Shown piece by piece: positions 34,258-42,071 of a stretch of 64,000 nt of DNA. The stretch is from the NCBI GenBank assembly GCA_963803755.1, contig CAWDNP010000011.1:186001-250000 (forward strand), given 5' to 3'. The notes under the pieces were generated by a model. The model made no database searches, was not told where the DNA came from, and worked only from the letters and a program-made list of their open reading frames with translations. Both the position numbers and the translations under genes were made by a program. Source of the DNA: CAVUPF01 sp963803755 (GTDB lineage: Bacteria; Actinomycetota; Thermoleophilia; Solirubrobacterales; 70-9). Every line of letters begins with the position of its first letter. Positions within the stretch are counted from its first letter, which is position 1.

Positions 34258-35118
34258 ATGGAGTCAAAGACAGTTGATGCCGTCGAGTTTCGAGACGGCC
34301 AGCGAGATCAGTGGAACAGCGCTGCGACCGGCTGGCGCAAATGGTCGGAGCTGATCGACGGGGCGGCAAGTGGAATCAGCGAGCGCCTGGTCGAGCTGGC
34401 CGGCGTCGAGCCCGGCAGCCGAGTGTTGGACGTGGCCGCCGGCTACGGGGAACCGTCGCTGAGCGCGGCCAGAAGGGCCGGGCCCGAGGGTGCCGTGCTG
34501 GCTACCGACATCTCCGCCGAGATGATCGCCTTCGGCCGCGAGCGCGCCACTGCGGCCGGGCTCGAAAACATCGAATTCGTTCAGTCCGATGCGGCATCTC
34601 TGGACTTCCCGGCAGCCAGCTTCGACGCCGCGCTCTCACGCTGGGGGATCATCTTCGAGCCTGACGCAGAGGCCGCCGCGGCGCGCATCCGCAGCTTCCT
34701 CAAGCCCGGCGGGCGGGTGGCGATCAGCTCGTGGGGATCGCCCGACCGTGTCCCGTTCCTCGCGATTCCCATGCGGACCGCGATGGGGCACCTCCAAGTT
34801 GCGCCCCCGCCGCCGGGCACACCCGGTCCGCTCTCGCGCCCGACTCCGGAGGCGCTCGGTGGCCTGCTGGAAGCGGCGGGCTTCTCCAATGTGGAGGTCG
34901 AGGAGGCCGAGGTCAGCTTCGAGTGGGAGTCCCCCGAGGAGTTCACGACCTTCATCAAAGAGATCGCTCCGCCGATCAGCGCAATGATCGCTCCGCACCC
35001 ACAGGAGGTGCAGGAGGAGACCTGGGCCGCCATAACCGAGGCCATCCGGGAGGCGAGCGGAGATGGCGGAGCGGTGAGACTTTCGAACCTGGTCCTGCTC
35101 GCCGCCGGACGAGCGTAA
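34258..35118 (+). CDS. Class I SAM-dependent methyltransferase
   Basis: 286 residues from ATG 34258 with a perfect ribosome-binding site (gggaggtgacc). Motif I VLDVAAGYGEPSLSA, acidic loop VLATDISAEMIAF, FVQSDAASLDF and LKPGGRVAISSWG are all present, as in UbiE/COQ5-type enzymes. The substrate is unknown; the proline-rich lid (VAPPPPGTPGPL) is typical of actinobacterial members. Confidence 0.85.
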   Translation: MESKTVDAVEFRDGQRDQWNSAATGWRKWSELIDGAASGISERLVELAGVEPGSRVLDVAAGYGEPSLSAARRAGPEGAVLATDISAEMIAFGRERATAAGLENIEFVQSDAASLDFPAASFDAALSRWGIIFEPDAEAAAARIRSFLKPGGRVAISSWGSPDRVPFLAIPMRTAMGHLQVAPPPPGTPGPLSRPTPEALGGLLEAAGFSNVEVEEAEVSFEWESPEEFTTFIKEIAPPISAMIAPHPQEVQEETWAAITEAIREASGDGGAVRLSNLVLLAAGRA

Positions 35119-35323
35119 CCGAGGACACCGTCACGACATAGTGCGTCTCAGGCGGCTATCGAGTGCCTCCTCCGCGCGGTGATGGCGATCGGTTCAACTC
35201 TGCGCCCTCAGGCGCCAGCGGGCCTTCAGCCGCCGAAGGCGAGTCCAGCTTCGCGCCACAGTGGCGGCGCGACGGAGGCTTCGGCCGCCGACCTCGACCG
35301 ATCAGCGTGCGGGGACGAGGCCT
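35119..35323. other. Intergenic stretch with a dispersed repeat unit
   Basis: It contains a copy of the CTTCxGCCGCCGACCTCGAC unit near 35278-35310. No gene is supported. Confidence 0.4.
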
Positions 35324-35698
35324 CTACTTTGCAAACACCCGATTGAATACCGTCGCGTCGCCGAGCGTGTCGAACTCGACCAGCTTGCCATTCTCGTTGT
35401 AGGTGAGGATGTTGGCACTCTCGACTTCCTCGCCCTCAATGTGGGCGGTGGTCAATACGACAACCTTGTCGCCGTCGGCGACGAAGCCGTGCGGCTCATT
35501 GCGGAAGCTCTTGGCCGCGAGCTTCCCCCAAAGCTCACCGACCTCCTGCTTGCCGTTGTAGGTCCCGGTCAGCGCATTGTCTCCGCGCGCCCTCCAGACA
35601 ATCGAGTCATCCATATTTTGCATCGCACCGGCGGCGTCGCCGCTAGCAAATGCCGTGTAGGCGTCCTTCGCCGTCTGCTTGTTCTCCTGAGCACCCAT
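35324..35698 (-). CDS. SnoaL-like/NTF2-like protein
   Basis: 124 residues from ATG 35696. NKQTAKDAYTAFASGDAAGA, MQNMDDSIVWRARGDNALTG, GKLAAKSFRNEPHGF and KLVEFDTLGDATVF match the SnoaL-like ketosteroid-isomerase fold. It is not close to the NTF2-like gene at 7917. Enzymatic role unknown. Confidence 0.75.
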   Translation of the reverse strand: MGAQENKQTAKDAYTAFASGDAAGAMQNMDDSIVWRARGDNALTGTYNGKQEVGELWGKLAAKSFRNEPHGFVADGDKVVVLTTAHIEGEEVESANILTYNENGKLVEFDTLGDATVFNRVFAK

Positions 35699-35977
35699 GA
35701 CTGGTCCTTTCCGTGGTTTTGGATGAGGGTCGAGCATAGCCCTGCCCGCGTCAGCGGCGTTCTCTTTTTCGTAATCGCTGTGTCTTCTCCATTGGGCGCC
35801 CGGGTTCTACGCCCGTGAAGCGGGTAGAAGCGGAGAGCCTGCGCCCGAGCATTGGTAGGGCAGGAGGGTCGAATTGCCCGGGTCTCCTTGACAGGCTTCC
35901 GGTTCGGGTCGAGGATGAACTGCGTCTCGACTACGCGGCCCCGGCATCTGGCCGCCACCAATCGAAAGGATTGCTCC

Positions 35978-36367
35978 TTGCCATTCGCAAGCGTCAGCTT
36001 CGGAGACTCTGTCCTCTTGGTCGTGGAGATCTTTTTCTTCGTGATTTGGATCTGGATCCTGTTCACGATCATCGGCGACCTCTTTCGCGATCACGAGATG
36101 TCGGGCTGGGCGAAGGCGCTGTGGATCCTCCTACTGGTCTTCATCCCGTTCCTTGGGACGCTGATCTATCTGATCGCACGCGGCGGCGGCATGCGCGAAC
36201 GAGCGTTGAAGGCCCAGGCCGAGGCCAAACACCACATGGACGCTTATATCCGACAGCAGGCCCACAGCTCACCTGCAGATGAACTGCAAAAGCTCAACGA
36301 CCTGAAGGAGAAGGGCGCGATCTCCGCTGAGGAGTTTGAGACGGCGAAGGCGAAACTGCTGGCCTAG
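35978..36367 (+). CDS. SHOCT-domain membrane protein (PLD-nuclease N-terminal type)
   Basis: 129 residues from TTG 35978. Two membrane spans are present (VLLVVEIFFFVIWIWILFTI and ALWILLLVFIPFLGTLIYLI), the N-terminal PLDc_N-like hairpin. The C-terminus is a SHOCT motif (DELQKLNDLKEKGAISAEEF, ETAKAKLLA). SHOCT segments are short oligomerisation motifs. The gene lies 41 bp before an MFS transporter gene on the same strand. Confidence 0.8.
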   Translation: MPFASVSFGDSVLLVVEIFFFVIWIWILFTIIGDLFRDHEMSGWAKALWILLLVFIPFLGTLIYLIARGGGMRERALKAQAEAKHHMDAYIRQQAHSSPADELQKLNDLKEKGAISAEEFETAKAKLLA

Positions 36368-36408
36368 GCCAGAGCAAAGTCGACTCATAGTCGCCCGGAG
36401 CTAGCGCG

Positions 36409-38022
36409 TTGGCCAAGTGGGGCGTCCTCGCCGTCCTCGGGGCCGCGCAGTTCCTGATGGTCCTCGACCAGGCGGTGATGAACGTTGCGATCTCGCAGCT
36501 GGTCGCCGACTTCAATACCACCGTCACCACGATCCAGGCGGTGATTGCGCTCTATGCGCTGGTGATGGCCGGGCTGATGCTTACCGGCGGCAAGCTCGGC
36601 GACTTGCTGGGGCGCCGTCGGGCTTTCGCGATCGGCCTCTGTATCTACGCGGCGGGCTCAGCGCTTACCGCTGTCTCCTGGAACGTCACCATCCTCACCC
36701 TCGGCTGGTCGGTGCTGGAGGGGATCGGCGCCGCCCTGGTGCTGCCGGCGATGGTCGCGCTCGTCGCCGCCAACTTCCGCGGCCAGGACCGTGCCCTCGC
36801 CTACGGAGTCCTCGGCGGGGTCGCTGGCGCGGGGATCGCCGTCGGCCCGATCCTCGGCGGCTGGGCGACGACCGAGCTCAGCTGGCGGGTCGTCTTCGCT
36901 GGCGAGGTCGTAGTCGCGGCCGGCATCTTCGCGGGCCTGCGGCTGCTCGACGACGCAAAGGTCGAGCGCGCGCGAGAAGGGCTCGACTGGGTCGGAAGCA
37001 TTCTCTCGGCGCTTGGGCTCGGGCTGGTCGTCCTCGGCGTGCTCGAGGCGAGCAACTGGGGCTGGCTGCAGCCGCGCAGCTCCCCGGTCGAGCCGTTCGG
37101 CTTTGCACTGACCCCGTTCGTTATCGCCGCCGGCGCAGTCGTGCTCTTCGCGTTCCGCTGGTGGGAGCTGCGCCGCGAGGCAAACGGCCAGGAACCACTT
37201 GTGCACCTGCGCTTGCTCGCGCTCCCGCGTTTGCGGGCCGGGCTGGTGATGCTGGTCTCCCAGAACCTGATCCTGATGGGGATCTTCTTCACCGTGCCGC
37301 TGTTCCTGCAGGTAGTCCAGGGCCTCGACGCGCTGGAAACGGGGGTGCGGATGCTGCCCGCCTCGGCGGGACTCTTCATCAGCGCGCTCGGCGGATCCGC
37401 GTTGGCGAAACGCCTACCGGCGCGGACGATCGTCCGCGCCGGCCTCGTGATCGTGTTGGTTGCGACGCTGCTGCTGCTCGACACGATCGAGCCGCAGCTC
37501 GACAACACCTCCTTCCTGATCGCGATGGGAGTGCTGGGCGTCGGGATGGGACTGATCGTCTCCCAGCTAGGCAACGTCGTGCAATCGTCGGTAGGGGAGG
37601 AGGATCGCAGCGAGGCAGGCGGGCTGCAGAACACGGCTCAGCAGCTCGGCTCCTCGCTTGGCACCGCGTTCCTCGGCGCGGTGGTGATTACCGGCCTGAT
37701 TTCGGCGTTTTCGGCGAACGTCGTAGCGAATCCGAAGGTGGAGACCGCGGTCAAGGAACAGGTACAGGTGAGGCTGGGCTCCGGCGTCAGCTATGTCGCG
37801 GCGAGTGAAGTACAGGCCTCGGCACAGAGAGCAGGGGTGAAGCCGGCTACCGTCCGAGAGCTGGTTGGCGATTACGAAGACGCTCAGCTCAGCGCGCTAA
37901 AGACCGCCTTTCTCTTCGCGGCGGGGCTGGTCCTAGCAGCCCTCCTCGCGACGCGAAACCTGCCGACCCGACGCTTCGATCAACTCGAGCCTGGAGCTGA
38001 CCAAGCCATGGCAGCGACCTGA
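36409..38022 (+). CDS. MFS drug-export permease (DHA2/EmrB-QacA type)
   Basis: 537 residues from TTG 36409, with about 14 membrane spans. The start FLMVLDQAVMNVAISQLVAD contains motif D1 of 14-TMS drug antiporters. GGKLGDLLGRRRAF is motif A and GVLGGVAGAGIAVGPILGG is motif C, the antiporter signature. It probably expels hydrophobic or cationic compounds with proton exchange. No regulator gene is adjacent. Confidence 0.9.
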   Translation: MAKWGVLAVLGAAQFLMVLDQAVMNVAISQLVADFNTTVTTIQAVIALYALVMAGLMLTGGKLGDLLGRRRAFAIGLCIYAAGSALTAVSWNVTILTLGWSVLEGIGAALVLPAMVALVAANFRGQDRALAYGVLGGVAGAGIAVGPILGGWATTELSWRVVFAGEVVVAAGIFAGLRLLDDAKVERAREGLDWVGSILSALGLGLVVLGVLEASNWGWLQPRSSPVEPFGFALTPFVIAAGAVVLFAFRWWELRREANGQEPLVHLRLLALPRLRAGLVMLVSQNLILMGIFFTVPLFLQVVQGLDALETGVRMLPASAGLFISALGGSALAKRLPARTIVRAGLVIVLVATLLLLDTIEPQLDNTSFLIAMGVLGVGMGLIVSQLGNVVQSSVGEEDRSEAGGLQNTAQQLGSSLGTAFLGAVVITGLISAFSANVVANPKVETAVKEQVQVRLGSGVSYVAASEVQASAQRAGVKPATVRELVGDYEDAQLSALKTAFLFAAGLVLAALLATRNLPTRRFDQLEPGADQAMAAT

Positions 38023-38163
38023 GTCTGAGCCGCTGTCTCGCCGAAAAGCCCCTTGCCTTTGCGCATGTGCGGTGAGACACTAGCGTGAGATAGCCGCCCA
38101 GTCTCGGCATCGATCTGACGGGCGCGAAATCGAGGCCGTTGCGCCTCATTGGGGAGGTTTCAT

Positions 38164-38581
38164 ATGAGCACTGTTGACCCAGCTTCGGCTCCGCCGGCTC
38201 GGCTGCGAGAAGAGTGGCAGCCCACCGGTTGGACTGCCTTCGCCGCGGTTGTCCTGTTGATCATCGGGTCACTTGACGCCCTCTATGGGCTGGCGGCGAT
38301 CCTCAACAACGAAATAGTCATCGTCGGCGGGCACGGAGTGATCGTCGCCGACGTGACGACCTGGGGTTGGGTGCAGTTGATCCTCGGCGTCATCCTCGTG
38401 CTCACCGGGATCGGGCTCCTGTTCAGGGAGGTCCTCGGCGCGGTGGGCGGCGGTCTTCTTCGTCGCCGTCAACGCGATCGCCCAGATCGCCTGGTTCCCG
38501 GCGGCGCCGTTGTGGGCGTTCCTGATGATCATCCTCGACGTCGTGGTCATCTATCAGCTGACCGCGCGGTGGGCCGAATAG
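38164..38581 (+). pseudogene. DUF7144-type membrane protein, frameshifted
   Basis: From ATG 38164 (ribosome-binding site ggggagg) it reads WQPTGWTAFAAVVLLIIGSL, DALYGLAAILNNE and WVQLILGVILVLTGIGLLF. The frame then goes wrong near 38425. The neighbouring frame supplies ARWAAVFFVAVNAIAQIAWF and LMIILDVVVIYQLTARW to a stop at 38579. The intact four-span protein would be about 139 residues, the family size. One extra base in cagggagg explains it. Confidence 0.75.
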
Positions 38582-38602
38582 CGGGACCTGAGCAAGTCCC
38601 GC
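38581..38602. terminator. Hairpin between convergent genes
   Basis: GCGGGAC (38581-38587) pairs with GTCCCGC (38596-38602), exactly between the convergent ends of the DUF7144 and PAP2 genes. It is probably a shared terminator; no T-tract is present on either side. Confidence 0.4.
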
Positions 38603-38609
38603 CGCACGC

Positions 38610-39149
38610 TCAGCGGTCCAGCAGACTGCTGGTCAGCTCCGCCGCGCTGACCCCGATGAACGCACCCACGAGCACGTCCGCGGGATAGTGGACACCGGTA
38701 TGGACTCGGGAGTACCCGACCAGCATCGCCAGGCCCAGCAGCGGCGCCGAGAGGATCGGGTGCGAGTCGGCGGCGCCGGTGGCAAAGGCGAAGGCGGAGG
38801 CGGTGTGGCCGGAGGGGAAGGAGGTCGAGCGCGGCATTTGGACGTGGCGGCCCGCGAGCTCCTCGGCCTCCTTCCGCGCGGGGCGCCGCCGGGCGCTCAG
38901 TGGCTTGGCGACGAGGTTGGCGAAGCCGGAGGCGATGCCGAGCGAGACGAGGCCCTTCCGAGCCGCCAGCCGGCCGCTGGGCCCGCCAAGGAGGGCAAAC
39001 GCGGCCGCGGTAGCGAACCAGAGCTTGCTTTGGTCGGCGGCGCGGGATAGACGGCGCATTGCGATGTCCAGCGAGGGGGTCTCGCTGGCAGCGATCGCTC
39101 CATAGATGGCGGTATCGATTGCCTTCGCCTCGTTGAGCCACTTGGCCAC
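38610..39149 (-). CDS. PAP2-family lipid phosphatase
   Basis: 179 residues. The three phosphatase motifs are present: KPLSARRRP, PRSTSFPSGHTASAFAF and GYSRVHTGVHYPADV, with catalytic histidines in the last two. Membrane helices surround them. PAP2 enzymes remove phosphate from phosphatidic acid or undecaprenyl diphosphate. It is the last gene of an apparent operon with an amphi-Trp protein and a diacylglycerol kinase, which points to lipid phosphate turnover. Confidence 0.9.
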   Translation of the reverse strand: MAKWLNEAKAIDTAIYGAIAASETPSLDIAMRRLSRAADQSKLWFATAAAFALLGGPSGRLAARKGLVSLGIASGFANLVAKPLSARRRPARKEAEELAGRHVQMPRSTSFPSGHTASAFAFATGAADSHPILSAPLLGLAMLVGYSRVHTGVHYPADVLVGAFIGVSAAELTSSLLDR

Positions 39150-39260
39150 CTAGCGATGATATGAGCCGTCGCCGTGGCTGTAATGGCAGGCAATCACGAC
39201 GTTCTCACCCTGGCGCCGGCGGGGTGGCCTTTGCAGCCGCTCAGTCGCCGGGTGTGCCGC

Positions 39261-39479
39261 TCACCACTTCAACTCGATCTCGAGCTCTCGCTCATCGGTC
39301 TCGACCTCCAGCTCGACCTTGAGCTGGACCTCGTCGGGAACGTGCACGGTGATCTTCATCCCGGCCCGCTCGAACTCGATGTCGTTTTGGCGCGCGAGCA
39401 TGTCGGCGAGGGCGTGAAGACGTTTAGCGACCTCCTCCCGCCTGAGGGTTTCCGTCTGCTCGACCTCGAAGATATCCAT
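39261..39479 (-). CDS. Amphi-Trp domain protein
   Basis: 72 residues. MDIFEVEQTETLRREEVAKR, LHALADMLARQ and KVELEVETDERELEIELKW show the alternating strand pattern with a terminal tryptophan that defines the amphi-Trp family. Its start overlaps the diacylglycerol kinase stop (ATGA), so it is translationally coupled. Function unknown. Confidence 0.8.
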   Translation of the reverse strand: MDIFEVEQTETLRREEVAKRLHALADMLARQNDIEFERAGMKITVHVPDEVQLKVELEVETDERELEIELKW

Positions 39480-40792
39480 CAGTTCTCCCTTCGCTGAGGT
39501 TGTGGTTTCGGTGTCCTCCCCTTAGCGATCCGCGCCAGCGCGAGAACAGTCTCCCAGGCGCCCTCGGGCATCGCCGCAGACGGAGAGGCTCCGGGGTGGG
39601 CGGCGGCGATCCGCACCGCCAACGCCGCCGGCAAGATTCTGAAGCGCAGCGGCGTGTCCAGAGTTACGGCCTCGCCGTCGATACCCGCGGCGATCGGGCC
39701 GTCTGCGTCAACCTCGAAGGCGGGCGTGGACCACTCACGCCAGGGACGCCGAATCAACCGCAGTCCACCGGCCGACAAGGAAGCAACGGTGATCCCCAGC
39801 AGTTTGTCATCGATCCTCGGCCGGGTGCCCGAGCCGACCGCACGCCCGAGGCGGTAGCGATTGTTGGAGACGAGGATCGCCGTTCCGGAAGAATGCTCAT
39901 GCCCTCCGGGTCCAGTCCAGCGCAGGTCCAGCCCCTTGCCCTCGGGCCCCAGTACCTCGGGCAGCGTGTCGAGGATTGTCCGCAGCTTCGCCTCCCGATA
40001 GCCCTCGCGCTGGACGGCCTCGGCGTAGAGGCCGATCGAGACGTTGTTGACGAATACGCGGCCGTTGACCTCGGCAAGATCGACCCTCCTTTCGCGACCG
40101 TCGACGAAGGCGTCGAGCGCGCCGATGACATCGTCGCGGTCGACACCGAGGTCGAGAGCGAAGTGGTTGCGGGTCCCGGCCGGAATACAGGCATAGGGCA
40201 GACCCTGCTCGGCGGCAACCATGGCAACGACGGCCTGGGAGCCGTCGCCGCCGGCCATTGCCAGCGCGTCGGCTCCATCGGCTATCGCGCCGCGCACGAG
40301 TTTCTCGAGGTCGGTGCCGAGCTTCAACTCGATCGGCTCGATGCCACGGGCCCGCGCCTCATCCGCAAGGTGGAACTTCTCGGCCTTTCCCCCACCTGAC
40401 TTGGGGTTGTAGAAGAGCACCGGGTGGCAGGGGTCCGGCACCCGTTGGAGAGGGACGTGGATCTTGAAGGCCGATCGCGTCGCAAGGAGCATGAGCCCCA
40501 GGCCCACCACGATCACGAGAGCCTGCGCGAGGTGATCGCCGCCAGCGATCAATATGGCCACGGTTCCCGCCACTGCCAGGACTGCGATTCCTGATCCCAG
40601 AAGCCTCGCGCCCCCGGTGCGGGTCAGGCCGTACCAGGCCGCCGCGAACGCGATCGCGAGGCCGGCGAGGACGATCAGTCCCCGTGGGAACTGCGAAAGG
40701 ACGATGTCGACGCTGAGGATTGCGAGGACTGCCGCACCCGTGAGAGCCGCGAACGCGGCAAGCCGGTGCGGGTCGCCCTGCTCAGCCGACAT
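39479..40792 (-). CDS. Membrane-anchored diacylglycerol kinase-family protein
   Basis: 437 residues from ATG 40790, with gaggag seven bases upstream. About four N-terminal membrane spans (LAAFAALTGAAVLAILSVDI onward) are followed by a DAGK catalytic domain: VLFYNPKSGGGKAEKF, the glycine loop ALAMAGGDGSQAV and PAGTRNHFALDLG, then VSIGLYAEAV. It phosphorylates diacylglycerol or a related lipid (sphingosine-kinase-like C-terminal domain with ITVASLSAGG). It is the first gene of the operon DAGK, amphi-Trp, PAP2. Confidence 0.88.
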   Translation of the reverse strand: MSAEQGDPHRLAAFAALTGAAVLAILSVDIVLSQFPRGLIVLAGLAIAFAAAWYGLTRTGGARLLGSGIAVLAVAGTVAILIAGGDHLAQALVIVVGLGLMLLATRSAFKIHVPLQRVPDPCHPVLFYNPKSGGGKAEKFHLADEARARGIEPIELKLGTDLEKLVRGAIADGADALAMAGGDGSQAVVAMVAAEQGLPYACIPAGTRNHFALDLGVDRDDVIGALDAFVDGRERRVDLAEVNGRVFVNNVSIGLYAEAVQREGYREAKLRTILDTLPEVLGPEGKGLDLRWTGPGGHEHSSGTAILVSNNRYRLGRAVGSGTRPRIDDKLLGITVASLSAGGLRLIRRPWREWSTPAFEVDADGPIAAGIDGEAVTLDTPLRFRILPAALAVRIAAAHPGASPSAAMPEGAWETVLALARIAKGRTPKPQPQRREN

Positions 40793-40905
40793 TGAAGTGC
40801 TCCTCATCCTCGTGCGATGAATCGCCGTTGACAAACCAGACAACGACCCTTTGGCGACGCTCAGTCCCAGCCTATCCGTGGTGACCCAGAGCCACAAGGA
40901 GGTGA

Positions 40906-41610
40906 TTGAGTCCAAGTGTGGACGTCCTCCTATTGGCCTTCTCGGCCGCATTGAATCCAACGCTGCTTGCCGCAACCACCGTGATGCTGCTGCTGTCGAA
41001 GCCGCGGAACCTGATGCTCGGTTACCTGCTCGGGGCAATGATGACCAGCGTTTCCCTGGGGCTGGTGATCGTCTTTTCATTGGAGAATTCAGGCGCAGTC
41101 GAAGTCGCCAAGGACACACTTGGCCCTGCGGCCGACATCGCCCTGGGAGCTATCTTTCTCATCGTCGCGCGGGCCCTCAGCGCCGAACGCGATGTGATCC
41201 TCAAGGAACGTCGGGAACGACGCAAGGCCGCCAAGGGCAAGGCGAAGAGAGAGAAGGGACCGCCACGCTGGCAGCAGGTCCTGAGCCGGGGCACCCCGCG
41301 TACCACCTTCGCCGTTGGAGCGCTCCTGACCCTTCCGGGCGCCTCCTACCTCGTTGCCCTCACCCGCTTGGCCAAGGATGATCTCGGCGCACCGGAGACC
41401 GTGCTCGCGGTCGTCGGCTTCAACCTGATCATGCTGGCCCTGCTCGAGCTGCCGCTCCTCTCCTACTGGCTGCAGCCGGACGCAACGCCAGGGCGGGTGG
41501 AACGCTTCAAGGCCTGGCTGCGCCGGGACGGTCGGCGGATGGCGATCCGGGTAGTGACCGTCGCAGGGGCGCTGTTGGTCATCCGTGGGGTGATAACGCT
41601 CTTCGCCTGA
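40906..41610 (+). CDS. GAP-family (sulfolipid-addressing-like) membrane protein
   Basis: 234 residues from TTG 40906, preceded by aaggaggtg. There are six membrane spans (LLLAFSAALNPTLLAATTVM, LMLGYLLGAMMTSVSLGLVI and so on), with a basic cytoplasmic loop (LKERRERRKAAKGKAKREKG) in the middle. This fits the LysE-like GAP/Sap family, which includes mycobacterial proteins for glycopeptidolipid or sulfolipid export. The upstream 100 bp include TTGACA at about 40829, a possible -35 box. Confidence 0.8.
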   Translation: MSPSVDVLLLAFSAALNPTLLAATTVMLLLSKPRNLMLGYLLGAMMTSVSLGLVIVFSLENSGAVEVAKDTLGPAADIALGAIFLIVARALSAERDVILKERRERRKAAKGKAKREKGPPRWQQVLSRGTPRTTFAVGALLTLPGASYLVALTRLAKDDLGAPETVLAVVGFNLIMLALLELPLLSYWLQPDATPGRVERFKAWLRRDGRRMAIRVVTVAGALLVIRGVITLFA

Positions 41611-41659
41611 GTCGGCCATGGGTAGATTTGCCGCACGACCCGAGAATCCAACCCCAAGG

Positions 41660-42037
41660 ATGGAGATCCTGACGCTGAAACGAATCGACGGCATGCCGCC
41701 TGACACGATCGGATTTGAAGCGGGCGGCGAGGTGGAGGACGACGACTGGGAGGACGTGGCCGAACCCGTGCTTCGGGAGGCGTTGGCGAAGGGGGCGAAA
41801 CTACGGGTCCTCTATCTGCTCGGGCCCGGCGTTCAGGAGGTCGAGGGGGATGCGGTCGGCGCGGGAGCCAAGTTTCAAGCTCGCCACGCCACCTCGTTTG
41901 AGCGCGTCGCGATAGTCAGCAACGAGGATTGGCTGCGCCCGGCGCTCGCGACTCTCTCCTTTCTTCTGCCCGGGAGGGCGAAAGGGTTTCGCGTCGCCGA
42001 GCTGGCCGAGGCAAAAGTCTGGCTGGCCGAGAACTAG
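41660..42037 (+). CDS. SpoIIAA-like (STAS-fold) protein
   Basis: 125 residues from ATG 41660. ILTLKRIDGMPPDTIGFEAG, EDDDWEDVAEPVLREALAKG, LRVLYLLGPGVQEVEGDAV and RVAIVSNEDWLRPALATLSF match the SpoIIAA-like family, which has a STAS-like fold and no phosphorylation serine. It may bind a lipid or act in regulation. Monocistronic or in tandem with the next gene (34 bp gap). Confidence 0.75.
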   Translation: MEILTLKRIDGMPPDTIGFEAGGEVEDDDWEDVAEPVLREALAKGAKLRVLYLLGPGVQEVEGDAVGAGAKFQARHATSFERVAIVSNEDWLRPALATLSFLLPGRAKGFRVAELAEAKVWLAEN

Positions 42038-42071
42038 AACACAAACGCTCTCACCAACCCTCAACCAGCCG

